The notes under the pieces: model-generated | Seen by the model: only the letters and a program-made list of their open reading frames with translations | Told to the model about the DNA's origin: nothing | Database searches by the model: none | Translations under genes and position numbers: made by a program | Assembly: GCF_007747215.1 (NCBI RefSeq) | Contig: NZ_CP036273.1 | Coordinates: 992,001 to 1,056,000, forward strand | Reading direction: 5' to 3' | Source: Urbifossiella limnaea | GTDB taxonomy: Bacteria > Planctomycetota > Planctomycetia > Gemmatales > Gemmataceae | DNA: 64,000 nucleotides | In this document: piece by piece, positions 23,030-31,897 of the stretch | How positions within the stretch are numbered: the first letter of the stretch is position 1 | Layout: each line of letters begins with the position of its first letter

Positions 23030-25018
23030 GTGCCCACCCCCGACGACCTGGCGCCCGGCCCAGGGCCGGTCCTCGATCAGTTCGCCGCCGCCCACCCGGA
23101 CCGCCACCCGGCCGCGTGGGACGCCGACCCGCACGGGCCGCGGCTGTACCGGGCGTTCGCGGCGCGGCTCATCGCCCGTGGCCACCCCGCCCAGGGGCTC
23201 AGCCTGGCCCGCCGCGGGGTCGCGGCCTACCCCGGTGACGCCGAGCTCCGCTACCTCGTCGCCCTCGGGTTCGCTCGCGGCGGGAATGCCGGGTCGGCCG
23301 AGCACGCCCTCGGGCCGCTGCTGCGCGAGCGCCTCGCCGGCCCGACCGGCCTCGACCGCCTGACCGCCGACGTGATCGCCCTTCGCGGCCGGCTCCTGAA
23401 GGACCGCTTCCGCCGCGAACCCGACGCGGCGGCGCGCGCGGCGCTGGCGGCCGGTAGCGCCGACTGGTATGAGACCGCCGCCGCCCACGCCCCCGACGCG
23501 ACCTACCCGCTGGTGAACGCCGCGACCATGCGCCTCCTCGCCGGCGACGCCGCCGGGGCGCGCCGCCACGCCGACGCCGTGCTGGCCGCCGTCCGCCCCG
23601 CCGCCGACGACTACTGGGCGCACGCGACGGCCGGCGAGGCGGAACTGGTTGCCGGCCGCCCGGAGCCGGCTGCGTCGCACTTCGAGACCGCCGTCGGCCG
23701 GATGCTCGCCGCCGAGGACTACGGCTCGCTGGCGGCGCTGATCGGCAACCTGCGGCTGCTCGCGGCGGCCGGCGTCGGCGGCGACCTCGCCTGGGTTCAC
23801 GCCCGGCTCGGCAACGTCGTCGTCTACTCCGGCCACCGCATTGACCCGCCCGGCGCCCCGGCCCGCTTCCCGGACGACCCCGCGCTCGTCGAGCGCGTCC
23901 GTGCGGCGGTCCGCGCGGCGCTCGACGCGGCGAACGCGCGGTTCGCGTTCGGGTCGCTCGCCGGCGGGGCCGACGTGCTGTTCGCGGAAGAACTCCTCGC
24001 CCGCGGGGCCGACCTGCAGGTCGTGCTGCCGTGCGCCGCCGACGACTTCCGCCGCACGAGCGTGGACTACGGGCGGCCCGAGCTGCGGCACTGGGCCGAC
24101 CGCGCGGCCGCGGTCCTCGGCCGGCTGCGGCCGGACCAGGTCCACCACGCGACGGAGGAGCCGTACCTCGGGTCCGACCAGCTGTTCGCGTACACGAACG
24201 AGGTGATTCAGGGGATGGCCGTCGTCCGGGCGGCGCAGTTCGGGTTCCCGCCCGAGGCGGTCGTGCTCCTCGACCCGGCCGCGCCGGCGGCGCCCGGCGG
24301 GGCGCGGCACTTCCGCGAGCAGTGGACGGCGGCCGGGCGGCCGTGCCGGACGATCGACCTGGCGGCGGTCCGCGGGTACGCGGCGGCGGCGGCGCACCCG
24401 GGCTGGTCGGCCGGCGGGTGGGAGCCGCCGGCGGCCACGCTGCCCCGACCGATCCGGGCGATGCTGTTCGCCGACGTGGCCGCCTTCAGCCGGATGCGCG
24501 AGGAGTTCGCGCCGGCGTTCTTCACCCGGTTCTCGGACCTGCTGGCCGGCGCGCTGGCGACCGCCGGCCCGGCGGCGCTGATGGCCAACACGTGGGGCGA
24601 CGGGTTCTTCGCCGTGTTCCCGGGGGCGGTGGAGGCGGCGGAGTTCGCGACCGGCCTCCTCGCCCGGTTCGAGGCGGCGGCGGCCGACTGGCAGGCGGTC
24701 GGCTTCCCGGACCCGAACCCGCTGCGGGTCGGGCTGCACGTCGGGCCGGTGTTCGAGCGGGCGGACGACCCGGTGTTGAAGGGCCGGAACGTGTTCGGCC
24801 GGCACGTCAACCGCGCCGCCCGGATCGAGCCGGTGACCACGCCGGGGTGTGCGTACGCGAGCGAGCAGTGCGCGGCCCAGCTGGCGGTCCACGCCCCGGG
24901 CCGGTTCGACTGCGACTTCGTCGGCGTCGAGCAGCTGCCGAAGGGCGGCGGCCCGCTGCCGCTGTTCCGGGTGGCCCCCGCGGCCGGGCGCGTTGCGGGC
25001 GGGCCGGCTGGCGGGTAG
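23030..25018 (+). CDS. DUF4071 TPR / SLOG-like / class III nucleotide cyclase fusion
   Basis: The product has 662 residues; GTG 23030 has GGAGG 7 bases upstream and lies 19 nt after the previous stop. Residues 1-255 are DUF4071-type TPR (YLVALGFARGG..., YPLVNAATMRLLAGD). Residues about 263-440 form a Rossmann-like domain with VVVYSGHRIDPPGAP, FGSLAGGADVLFAEELL and LQVVLPCAADDF, which resembles the SLOG superfamily of nucleotide-binding sensors. Residues about 475-650 are a class III adenylate/guanylate cyclase: MLFADVAAFSRM (metal Asp482), MANTWGDGFFAVF (Asp524), LRVGLHVGPVFE and FGRHVNRAARIEP with the transition-state Asn/Arg region. Both metal Asp residues are present, so it should be active. 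Inferred role: makes a cyclic nucleotide after ligand sensing, upstream of the caspase and TIR effectors. Confidence 0.85.
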   Translation: MPTPDDLAPGPGPVLDQFAAAHPDRHPAAWDADPHGPRLYRAFAARLIARGHPAQGLSLARRGVAAYPGDAELRYLVALGFARGGNAGSAEHALGPLLRERLAGPTGLDRLTADVIALRGRLLKDRFRREPDAAARAALAAGSADWYETAAAHAPDATYPLVNAATMRLLAGDAAGARRHADAVLAAVRPAADDYWAHATAGEAELVAGRPEPAASHFETAVGRMLAAEDYGSLAALIGNLRLLAAAGVGGDLAWVHARLGNVVVYSGHRIDPPGAPARFPDDPALVERVRAAVRAALDAANARFAFGSLAGGADVLFAEELLARGADLQVVLPCAADDFRRTSVDYGRPELRHWADRAAAVLGRLRPDQVHHATEEPYLGSDQLFAYTNEVIQGMAVVRAAQFGFPPEAVVLLDPAAPAAPGGARHFREQWTAAGRPCRTIDLAAVRGYAAAAAHPGWSAGGWEPPAATLPRPIRAMLFADVAAFSRMREEFAPAFFTRFSDLLAGALATAGPAALMANTWGDGFFAVFPGAVEAAEFATGLLARFEAAAADWQAVGFPDPNPLRVGLHVGPVFERADDPVLKGRNVFGRHVNRAARIEPVTTPGCAYASEQCAAQLAVHAPGRFDCDFVGVEQLPKGGGPLPLFRVAPAAGRVAGGPAGG

Positions 25019-25045
25019 GGTGGGACGCAGATCGGGAGACGAGTG

Positions 25046-26710
25046 ATGGGCGCCAGGGCGGTCTTCGTGAGCGGCACGTCCGCCGACCTCGGGTCGTACC
25101 GGGCCGAGGTCGTCCGCGTGCTGCTGCAGCGCGGCTGCCATCCGGTCGAGCAGGACCACTTCGCCCTCACCAGCCAGACGATCCTGGAGAAGCTGGAGGC
25201 GAAGGTCGCGGCGTGCGACGCGGTCGTCTGCCTGGTCGGGATCGCCTACGGCGCGGAGCCGTCGCCGCCCCCGTCGGGGCAGCCGCGCCGGTCGTTCACC
25301 CAGTGGGAGTACCACTTCGCCCGGGCGCACCGGAAGCCGGTGTACATCCTCCTCGCCGCCGCGAACACGGAGTTCGACGAGAGGCCGAAGGAGTCGCAGG
25401 GCGCCCGCGACCTTCAGCGCCGCCACCGGGCCGAGCTGGAGCGGCTGAACCAGGACACCGCGACGTTCTCCGACCGCGCCGAACTGGCGCAGCACGTCGC
25501 CCTGCTCGAATTCCCGCCGCCGCGGTCGCGCGGTCGCAGGGCGGTCGCGGCGGCCGGCGTGCTCGCCGTCGCCGTCGTCGTCGGGCTGGTGGCGTGGGCA
25601 CCCTGGCGGGCGCCGGCCGGCGCCGTCGCTGCCGCGCGGCCGCCGGTGCGCGACCGGTACGACCCCGGGCTGGCGCCTGAGGCGGTGGCGTCGGAGTCGG
25701 CCGCGTACGACCGGCTCGCCGAACTCGTCGCCGGGCACCTCGCCGCGACCGGGGCCGACGGACTCCGCTGCGATGGATTCGCCGACTTCACCGGTGAGCG
25801 GTCGCACCAGGGGCCCGGCATCGAGTTCCAACTCACACCCCGCCTCCTGGCACGCGGGGTCCGCGTCCGCGACGCTGACCGCGGTCCGGTCCTCGCCGGC
25901 GCCTACACCGTCGCCGCGATCGACAGCCCGACGCTGAAGGGGAAGAAGTTCTTGGGGCCCATCATCCAGGCGTCGGTGTACCCCGCCGGCGCGGACGCGC
26001 CGTCGTTCCGGGTGGCCGTCGGGGTGCCCGAGCCGCTGGCCGCCGCCCGGTTCCGCGGGACGGTAGTGGGCGACGTCGGGGCCGGGTCGTCGCTCTACGC
26101 CCGGCAGGCCCAGGTCGAGAAGGCCGCCACCCCGGTGCTCGACCTCGGCGGCGCCCGCGCCGGGGGCGCGAGCCCGTTCGCCCTCGCCCTCGTCCGCCGC
26201 GGCAGCGCCACCCCGTTCCCGCTCCGGCTGACGGACGGCCGGGCGTGGGCCACGATGGCTAAGGGGGACGAGTTCGCCATCCGCCTCACGAACCGCGCCG
26301 CATACGACGCTGCGGTCGAGGTCACCGTGGACGGCGAGAACGTGGTCGACGGCAGTGACCCCAAACTCCGGTGCGTGCGGGTGCCGGCCGGCGGGGAGCG
26401 GGACGTGGAGGGGTGGTACACCCACGGCGACGGTGGGGCCGGGACGAACAAGGCGTTCGTCGTCACCGAGTTCGAGCGGTCGGTCGCGGGCGAGCGCAAG
26501 CAGACGGAAGGGGTTGGGGTCGTCTCGGCCTACTTCCACGCGGCCTGGGAGGGCGCCCCGCCGGCCGACGAGCGCGGCACCGAGGCCCGGAGCGTGCCCA
26601 CCTACGGGATCGGCCGCGGGGAGGCGACGGCCGTAGTCGCGCAGGTGCGTGAGATGCAGGTCGGCCGGCGGCGGGCGTCGCTGCACGTCCGCTACGCGGT
26701 GGACGAGTAG
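25046..26710 (+). CDS. DUF4062 domain protein anchored in the membrane
   Basis: The product has 554 residues from ATG 25046 (GGGAG upstream; a GTG one codon earlier is possible). Residues 4-130 are DUF4062, a TIR-related fold: VFVSGTSADLGSYRAEVVRVLL, then FALTSQTILEKLEAKVAACDAVVCLVG and FTQWEYHFARAHRKPVYIL. A single membrane span lies at about 166-188 (AVAAAGVLAVAVVVGLVAWAPW). The remaining 365 residues would be outside and contain a beta-rich domain plus a late block (GGERDVEGWYTHGDGGAGTNKAFVV) typical of DUF4384/caspase-associated surface domains. DUF4062 domains often sit at the N terminus of NACHT/STAND or other defence proteins. Third gene of the run; 30 nt before the caspase gene. Confidence 0.75.
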   Translation: MGARAVFVSGTSADLGSYRAEVVRVLLQRGCHPVEQDHFALTSQTILEKLEAKVAACDAVVCLVGIAYGAEPSPPPSGQPRRSFTQWEYHFARAHRKPVYILLAAANTEFDERPKESQGARDLQRRHRAELERLNQDTATFSDRAELAQHVALLEFPPPRSRGRRAVAAAGVLAVAVVVGLVAWAPWRAPAGAVAAARPPVRDRYDPGLAPEAVASESAAYDRLAELVAGHLAATGADGLRCDGFADFTGERSHQGPGIEFQLTPRLLARGVRVRDADRGPVLAGAYTVAAIDSPTLKGKKFLGPIIQASVYPAGADAPSFRVAVGVPEPLAAARFRGTVVGDVGAGSSLYARQAQVEKAATPVLDLGGARAGGASPFALALVRRGSATPFPLRLTDGRAWATMAKGDEFAIRLTNRAAYDAAVEVTVDGENVVDGSDPKLRCVRVPAGGERDVEGWYTHGDGGAGTNKAFVVTEFERSVAGERKQTEGVGVVSAYFHAAWEGAPPADERGTEARSVPTYGIGRGEATAVVAQVREMQVGRRRASLHVRYAVDE

Positions 26711-26740
26711 GCGGCTCGGCGGAACAACGGGAGGCTCGTC

Positions 26741-29700
26741 ATGCCCAGGGCCGTTCTGGTGACCGCGGCGGTGGTCCTCGTCGCCGCTGCCGGAGGGCTG
26801 TACCTCGCCCTCCGCCCCATCGGTGGGCCCGGCGACGCGCCCGCGCCCGAACCCGCGCCGGTCGCGGTGGTCGCACCCGCCGCGCGACCCGACCCCGCGC
26901 CGGCCCGCCGGCCGATGACCATCGAGCTCGTCGGCCAGGCCTCGACACCGGCAAACGTGCCCGGGGCGGCTCCGCGCCCTGCGGCCCCGCCCCGCATGCT
27001 GACGGTCGGCGCGCGGGTCACCGCCGTCGCCTTCCACCCGACGCAGCCGACCGAACTCGCCGTGTCCACCACGACCGGGGAAGCGGTCGCCTGGAACCTC
27101 GCGACCGGCGGCCGCGGGCGGGTGCTGTCGAAACACGCGGGGCAGGCGACGGCCGTGGCCTACAGTCCGAAGGGGGAAACCGTCCTGACGGCCGCCGGGG
27201 ACCGGGTGAAGGCCGACCTGACGCCCGAGGAGATTCTCAAGGACGTGGGCGAGGACGACGCGCTGGAGCACGTCGAGACCGAGCGCGGCGTGATGATCCG
27301 CAACCCCGGACCGTCGGTCGGGCTGTCCGACATGCTCCGCGGCGACGGCAGGGGGGACTTCTCCGCCATCCTGTCCGAGCACGCCACCGGCAAGCAGTTG
27401 CGGCGCGTCGTAGGGCACGACGCCGGCGTGCTGGCCGCCGCGTACGCGGCCGACGGCAAGCGGTTCGCCACCGCCGCCGGGGACGGCAAGGTGGTGTTGT
27501 GGAACGCCCACACCGGACGGCCGGTCCGCGACCTCGTCGGGCACCGCGGCCCGGTCCTCGCGACCACCTTCACCCCCGACGGGCGCCGGCTCCTGACCGG
27601 CGGGATCGACCGCACCGCCGTCCTGTGGGACGTGGCCGAGGGGAAGCCGGCGGTCACCCTGGGCGGGCACGCGAACCGGGTCGCCGGCGTCGCCGTCAGC
27701 CCCGACGGCCTCCTCGCCGCGACCGGGTCGGTCGAGCAGCCGACGGCCGAGACGCCGGCCGGCCGAAAGGAGTCGCGGTACGGAAAGCAGCACGGTACGG
27801 CGACCCTGTGGGACCTGACGACCGGCGAGCGGGTGCGCGGGTTCGTCGGCCACGACCACCTGGTCGCCGCGCTCGCCTTCGGCCCCGACGGGCGCGTGCT
27901 GGTGACCGGGTCGTGGGACGGCACCGCGGCGGCGTGGGAGGTCCACACCGGGCGGCGTCTGGCGGTCTTCCGCGGGGACGGGTCGCCGGTGGACTGCGTG
28001 GCCGTCGCCGCCGACGGCTCCCGGCTCGCGTTCGGCACCCGCGGCGGGAAGGTGTTCGCCCACGCGCTCCCCGACCGCCCGGCCCCCGACGCCGACGCCG
28101 GGATGGGGGACGTGGTGCAGGCGGTGGCGTTCAGCCCGGACGGCACCCACCTCGTCACCGGGTCGGGCGACCGGTTCGCCGCGAACCTGTGGTCGCTCGC
28201 CGACGGCCGGCTGGCGCACGTCTTCCGCGGGCACACCGCCGCCGTCCCGGTCGTGGCCTTCGCCCCGGACGGGAAGACCGTGCTGACCGGCTCCCTCGAC
28301 CACACCGCCGTGCTCTGGGACGTGCGCACCGGGCAGCCGGTGCGACGCCTCACGGGGAAGACCACGCACCTACCCGAGAACCCGCGCCTCAAGACGCGGG
28401 CCAAGACGTCGTACGCCGGCCCGCTCGCCGGGGTCACGACCGGCGCGTTCTCCCCCGACGGGAAGCGGGTGTACACCGGCTCGCAATTCTACGAGGAGCT
28501 GTACGGCTGGGACGTGGCGACGGGCGCGTTCTCCCGCGTCCCGCCGGCAGGTGGGCTGGCCGACACCCTGGGGGCCGTGGGCGTCACCCCGGAGGGAAAG
28601 ACGCTGTTCACCGCCTACGCCGAGGGGCAGGTCCTGCTCCGCACACCGGCTGGGGCGACGGTCGCGGTGCTCGACCCGGGCGACCCGGGTGGTCGGCCGT
28701 GGGTGAACGTCGCCGCCCTCAGTGCGGACGGGCGCTGGGCCGTCGCCGCGGGGCTGGGCGGCAAGGTCAAGGTGTGGGACGTGGTCCGCCGACAGGCGCG
28801 GCCGGACTTCGCCGGCCACACGAAGCTCGTCACCGCGGTCGCCTTCTCGCCGGACGGCCGTCGGCTCGTCACCGCCGCGGAGGACAACGCCGTCGCCGTG
28901 TGGGACGTGGCGGGCGGGAAGAAGACGGCCGCGCTCGCCGGCCACACCAAGCCTGTCCACGCCGCGGCCGTCCACCCGAACGGCCGGCTGGTCGTCACCG
29001 CCGCGCTCGACGGAACGGTCCGGCTGTGGGACGCCGACGCCGGCCGGGAGCTGGCCCGGCTGGTGGCCGACGGCGGGGGCCTCGACTGGGCCGTGGTCGC
29101 CGCCAACGACTTGTTCGACGGCTCGGCCGGCGGCCGCCGGCGACTCCTCGGCGGGCCGAGCGGGACCGTCCCGCTCGACCGCTTCCGCGACCTGTACCGC
29201 CCTGGCTTGCTCGCCGAACTCGCCCGCGGCGACCTCCCGGGGGCGGCGCCCGCGCCGGCTCAGGCGGCGCCGACGGTCGCGGTCGCGCTCGCCGCCGACC
29301 CGCCCGCCGGGCTCGTGGCCCTGGACGTGACCGTCACCGACCGCAGCGGCGGCGCTCGCGAGCCGACGCTGCTGCATAACCGGGTCGCCGCCGGCACCCC
29401 GGCGAACGTCCTGCGCGAGGGCGGCGTGTTGCGCTGCCGGTTCGAGCTGGCGCCGGCCCCCGGGCTGAACCACTTCGAGGTGCGGGCGGCGACGGCCGAC
29501 GGGGCGGTTGAGGGCGAGCCGGCGGGGCTGACCGTCCAGGCCGCCGGCCCGGCCGCCCGGCCGCGGCTGCACGCGGTGGTCGTGGGGATCAACCAGTACC
29601 CACGGGGCGGGGAGCTGCGGTCGCTCGAGTTCTGCGCCCCCGACGCCCGGGCGATGGCCGAGCTCCTCCGCCTCCGCCCCGCCGCGGCCTACGACCCCGG

Positions 29701-31753
29701 CGAGGTCCGCGAGCTGACCGACGCGAAGGCCACCCGGAGCGGGATCGTCGGCGCGCTGTACGAGGTGGCAAAGATCGCACGGCCGCAAGACGTGTTCGTC
29801 TTCTTCGCCGCCGGCCACGGCGCCACACTCGGCCAGCGCTACTACCTCCTCCCGCACGACTACACCGCGTCCGCCGACCGGGACGCCGACATCCGCCGCG
29901 ACGGCCTGTCGGTGGACGACCTCGCCGAGGCCGCGGCCCGCGTGCCGGCGCTGAACCGGGTGCTGATCTTCGACACCTGCCAGTCCGGCTCGGCGGTCGG
30001 GCTCGGCGGCGGGCCGGCGAGCGCGTTCGCGTTCCGCGGGGCGGTCGAACGGTCGGCGCGGTCGCAGGGGGTGCTCACGCTCGCCGCGGCGTCGGCGGCC
30101 GGGGCCGCGAACGGTGCGAAGGAGCTCGAACACGGCGTCCTCACCTACACGCTCCTCAAGTCGCTCGACCCGCAGAAGAACGACTACCTCGGCGACGCGC
30201 GGGTGGCGCGGAGCGGCCCGGTGGACGCCGCCGCCTGGCTCCGCTTCGCCCGCGACCACGCCCCGGGAGTGTGGGCCGCGTTCCCCAAGCCCGGCGAGCT
30301 GGCCCCGACCCCGCAGCAGGTGGTACTCGGCGGGACCGGCACCGGGTTCCCGCTCCTCACCGCGGGGGCCGTGGACGCGGACTCGGCGCGCCGCCTCCGC
30401 GAGGCCGCGGCCCGACAGGAGGCGGCCGCCGGCGAGGTGTTCGAGCGCCGGCTCGCCGAGCTGGAACAGGCCCGGGCGGTGAAGGACCAGGCGCGGGAGG
30501 ACGCGCTCGCGGCCGGCCGCACCGGCGTGCGCGAGACGCTCGCCGCGAAGGCCGCCGCCTTCGCGGCGGCGCACCCCGAGGCCGCCCGCCGCTACGCGGC
30601 CGCCCCCCCCGGCACCCGCGCCCACCGGTTCGCCGCGCCCGCCGGCAAGGCGGTCGAGGCGGTCGCGTTCCGGCCCGACGGGCTGCTCCTGGCGGCGACG
30701 GCCGACCAGGCGGGCGCCGCCGTCGCCCTCTGGGACGCCGACCGCGGCGCCGCGCTCGCCACCTGGGCCGACGTGCTCCCGTACCGGCCGGCGATCCGGT
30801 CGCGCGGGTTCAACGAGGCGCCCGCCCGGGTGCTGGCCGAGAACCCGGTCGGCTTCTTCGCCGCCGACGGGTCCGCGTTCCTCTCGACGATGCACAAGGC
30901 CGGGCCGACCGTGGTGGACACCACGACCCGCGCCGCCCGCCTCGCCCTCCCCGCCGTGAAGCCGGCCGCGACCGGGCCGGGCCTGACGCCGAGCCCGGAC
31001 CTGAAGTACGCCGTGGTCCCGTTCCTCGACCGGCAGGTGGTGTGGGACCTGACGACCGGGGCGCGCGTGCCGGGGGCGGCGGTCGGCGGCCTGTACGGGC
31101 GGCCCACGCCGGCCGCGTTCTCGCACCGCAGCGGCGAGCTCGCCGTCCACCCCGATTCGACCGCGGTCTACGAGGTCGCGACCGGGAAGGGGACGGCCGG
31201 GTTCGCGTCCCCGCCGGTGGCCGGGTTCACCCCCGACGACCGCCTTCTGCTCACCCGCGACGGGGCCAACCTGGTCCTGTGGCGCCGCACCGGCCTGGCG
31301 GAGCGGACGTTCGTCCACGAGGCGGGGGCCGTGAGGGCGTTCGCGTTCGGCCCGGGCGGTCGGCTCCTCGCCGCCGCCGGCGGGCAGTACGTCAGCCTCT
31401 GGGAGACCGACTCGGGCAAGCTGGTCGGCCGGTGGGCGGTCGAGGGGGACGACTTCCTCGCGTTCAGCCCAGACGAGGCCCGGCTGGCGACGGGCTCGCC
31501 GGCCGCAGTCGAGGTGTGGCGGCTCGACCCGGCCGGGCCGCACCCGGTGGCCGCCGTCGTGAAGCGGGCCGCGCCGCCGCCGCCCGCGAAGGGCGGGTTC
31601 GGCGGCCCCCTCGGCGGGCCGGGGTTCCTCGAGATGGGGCCCGGGTTCGGGCCGTTCGGCCAGCCGGGGCCGGGGGCGAATCCGCCGCCGCCGAACCCGC
31701 GCCCGATGGAACGGGCGCCGCAGCCGTTCCCGTTCCCGCCCCAGCCGCGGTGA
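26741..31753 (+). CDS. WD40-caspase-WD40 protein
   Basis: The protein has 1,670 residues. ATG 26741 is preceded by GGGAGG. It has an N-terminal hydrophobic anchor (residues 3-27), then about twelve WD40 repeats (90-780; HxNRVAGVAVSPDG, GTVRLWDADAGREL and similar). A caspase/peptidase C14 domain spans about 940-1180: LHAVVVGINQYPRGG, VFVFFAAGHGATLG with His1026, and VLIFDTCQSGSAVG with Cys1080, the catalytic pair. An Ala/Glu-rich coiled linker follows (1225-1290), then a second, more divergent WD40 array (about 1300-1610) and a Pro/Gly-rich tail. Peptidase C14 enzymes cleave after Arg/Lys or Asp. The beta-propellers probably recognise a partner and control the protease. Last gene of the tight run; inferred to be its execution enzyme. 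Confidence 0.9.
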   Translation: MPRAVLVTAAVVLVAAAGGLYLALRPIGGPGDAPAPEPAPVAVVAPAARPDPAPARRPMTIELVGQASTPANVPGAAPRPAAPPRMLTVGARVTAVAFHPTQPTELAVSTTTGEAVAWNLATGGRGRVLSKHAGQATAVAYSPKGETVLTAAGDRVKADLTPEEILKDVGEDDALEHVETERGVMIRNPGPSVGLSDMLRGDGRGDFSAILSEHATGKQLRRVVGHDAGVLAAAYAADGKRFATAAGDGKVVLWNAHTGRPVRDLVGHRGPVLATTFTPDGRRLLTGGIDRTAVLWDVAEGKPAVTLGGHANRVAGVAVSPDGLLAATGSVEQPTAETPAGRKESRYGKQHGTATLWDLTTGERVRGFVGHDHLVAALAFGPDGRVLVTGSWDGTAAAWEVHTGRRLAVFRGDGSPVDCVAVAADGSRLAFGTRGGKVFAHALPDRPAPDADAGMGDVVQAVAFSPDGTHLVTGSGDRFAANLWSLADGRLAHVFRGHTAAVPVVAFAPDGKTVLTGSLDHTAVLWDVRTGQPVRRLTGKTTHLPENPRLKTRAKTSYAGPLAGVTTGAFSPDGKRVYTGSQFYEELYGWDVATGAFSRVPPAGGLADTLGAVGVTPEGKTLFTAYAEGQVLLRTPAGATVAVLDPGDPGGRPWVNVAALSADGRWAVAAGLGGKVKVWDVVRRQARPDFAGHTKLVTAVAFSPDGRRLVTAAEDNAVAVWDVAGGKKTAALAGHTKPVHAAAVHPNGRLVVTAALDGTVRLWDADAGRELARLVADGGGLDWAVVAANDLFDGSAGGRRRLLGGPSGTVPLDRFRDLYRPGLLAELARGDLPGAAPAPAQAAPTVAVALAADPPAGLVALDVTVTDRSGGAREPTLLHNRVAAGTPANVLREGGVLRCRFELAPAPGLNHFEVRAATADGAVEGEPAGLTVQAAGPAARPRLHAVVVGINQYPRGGELRSLEFCAPDARAMAELLRLRPAAAYDPGEVRELTDAKATRSGIVGALYEVAKIARPQDVFVFFAAGHGATLGQRYYLLPHDYTASADRDADIRRDGLSVDDLAEAAARVPALNRVLIFDTCQSGSAVGLGGGPASAFAFRGAVERSARSQGVLTLAAASAAGAANGAKELEHGVLTYTLLKSLDPQKNDYLGDARVARSGPVDAAAWLRFARDHAPGVWAAFPKPGELAPTPQQVVLGGTGTGFPLLTAGAVDADSARRLREAAARQEAAAGEVFERRLAELEQARAVKDQAREDALAAGRTGVRETLAAKAAAFAAAHPEAARRYAAAPPGTRAHRFAAPAGKAVEAVAFRPDGLLLAATADQAGAAVALWDADRGAALATWADVLPYRPAIRSRGFNEAPARVLAENPVGFFAADGSAFLSTMHKAGPTVVDTTTRAARLALPAVKPAATGPGLTPSPDLKYAVVPFLDRQVVWDLTTGARVPGAAVGGLYGRPTPAAFSHRSGELAVHPDSTAVYEVATGKGTAGFASPPVAGFTPDDRLLLTRDGANLVLWRRTGLAERTFVHEAGAVRAFAFGPGGRLLAAAGGQYVSLWETDSGKLVGRWAVEGDDFLAFSPDEARLATGSPAAVEVWRLDPAGPHPVAAVVKRAAPPPPAKGGFGGPLGGPGFLEMGPGFGPFGQPGPGANPPPPNPRPMERAPQPFPFPPQPR

Positions 31754-31811
31754 CGGCGTCGGCGGGTGCGGAGGCGAACGTTCTGTTGGCCGGCACGCTG
31801 CGCGGGTCGGT

Positions 31812-31864
31812 GTGGGGCCGGCACGCTGCCGGCCAGAGCCTGGCCGGCTGGAAGCCGGCCCCAC
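31812..31864. repeat. REP-like palindrome between genes
   Basis: GTGGGGCCGGC (31812-31822) pairs with GCCGGCCCCAC (31854-31864), with an inner GCCGGCC/GGCCGGC pair. The motif GGCCGGCACGCTG occurs three times between 31788 and 31880, once inside the palindrome. It may act as a terminator for the caspase gene or be a REP-type repeat. Confidence 0.6.
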
Positions 31865-31897
31865 ATTCGGCCGGCACGCTGCCGCGGGGGGACGTCC

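Noticed and set aside
22811-28369. 1,852-codon minus-strand frame
   Set aside because: Shadow of the cyclase, DUF4062 and caspase genes; Arg/Pro/Val-rich with no motif.
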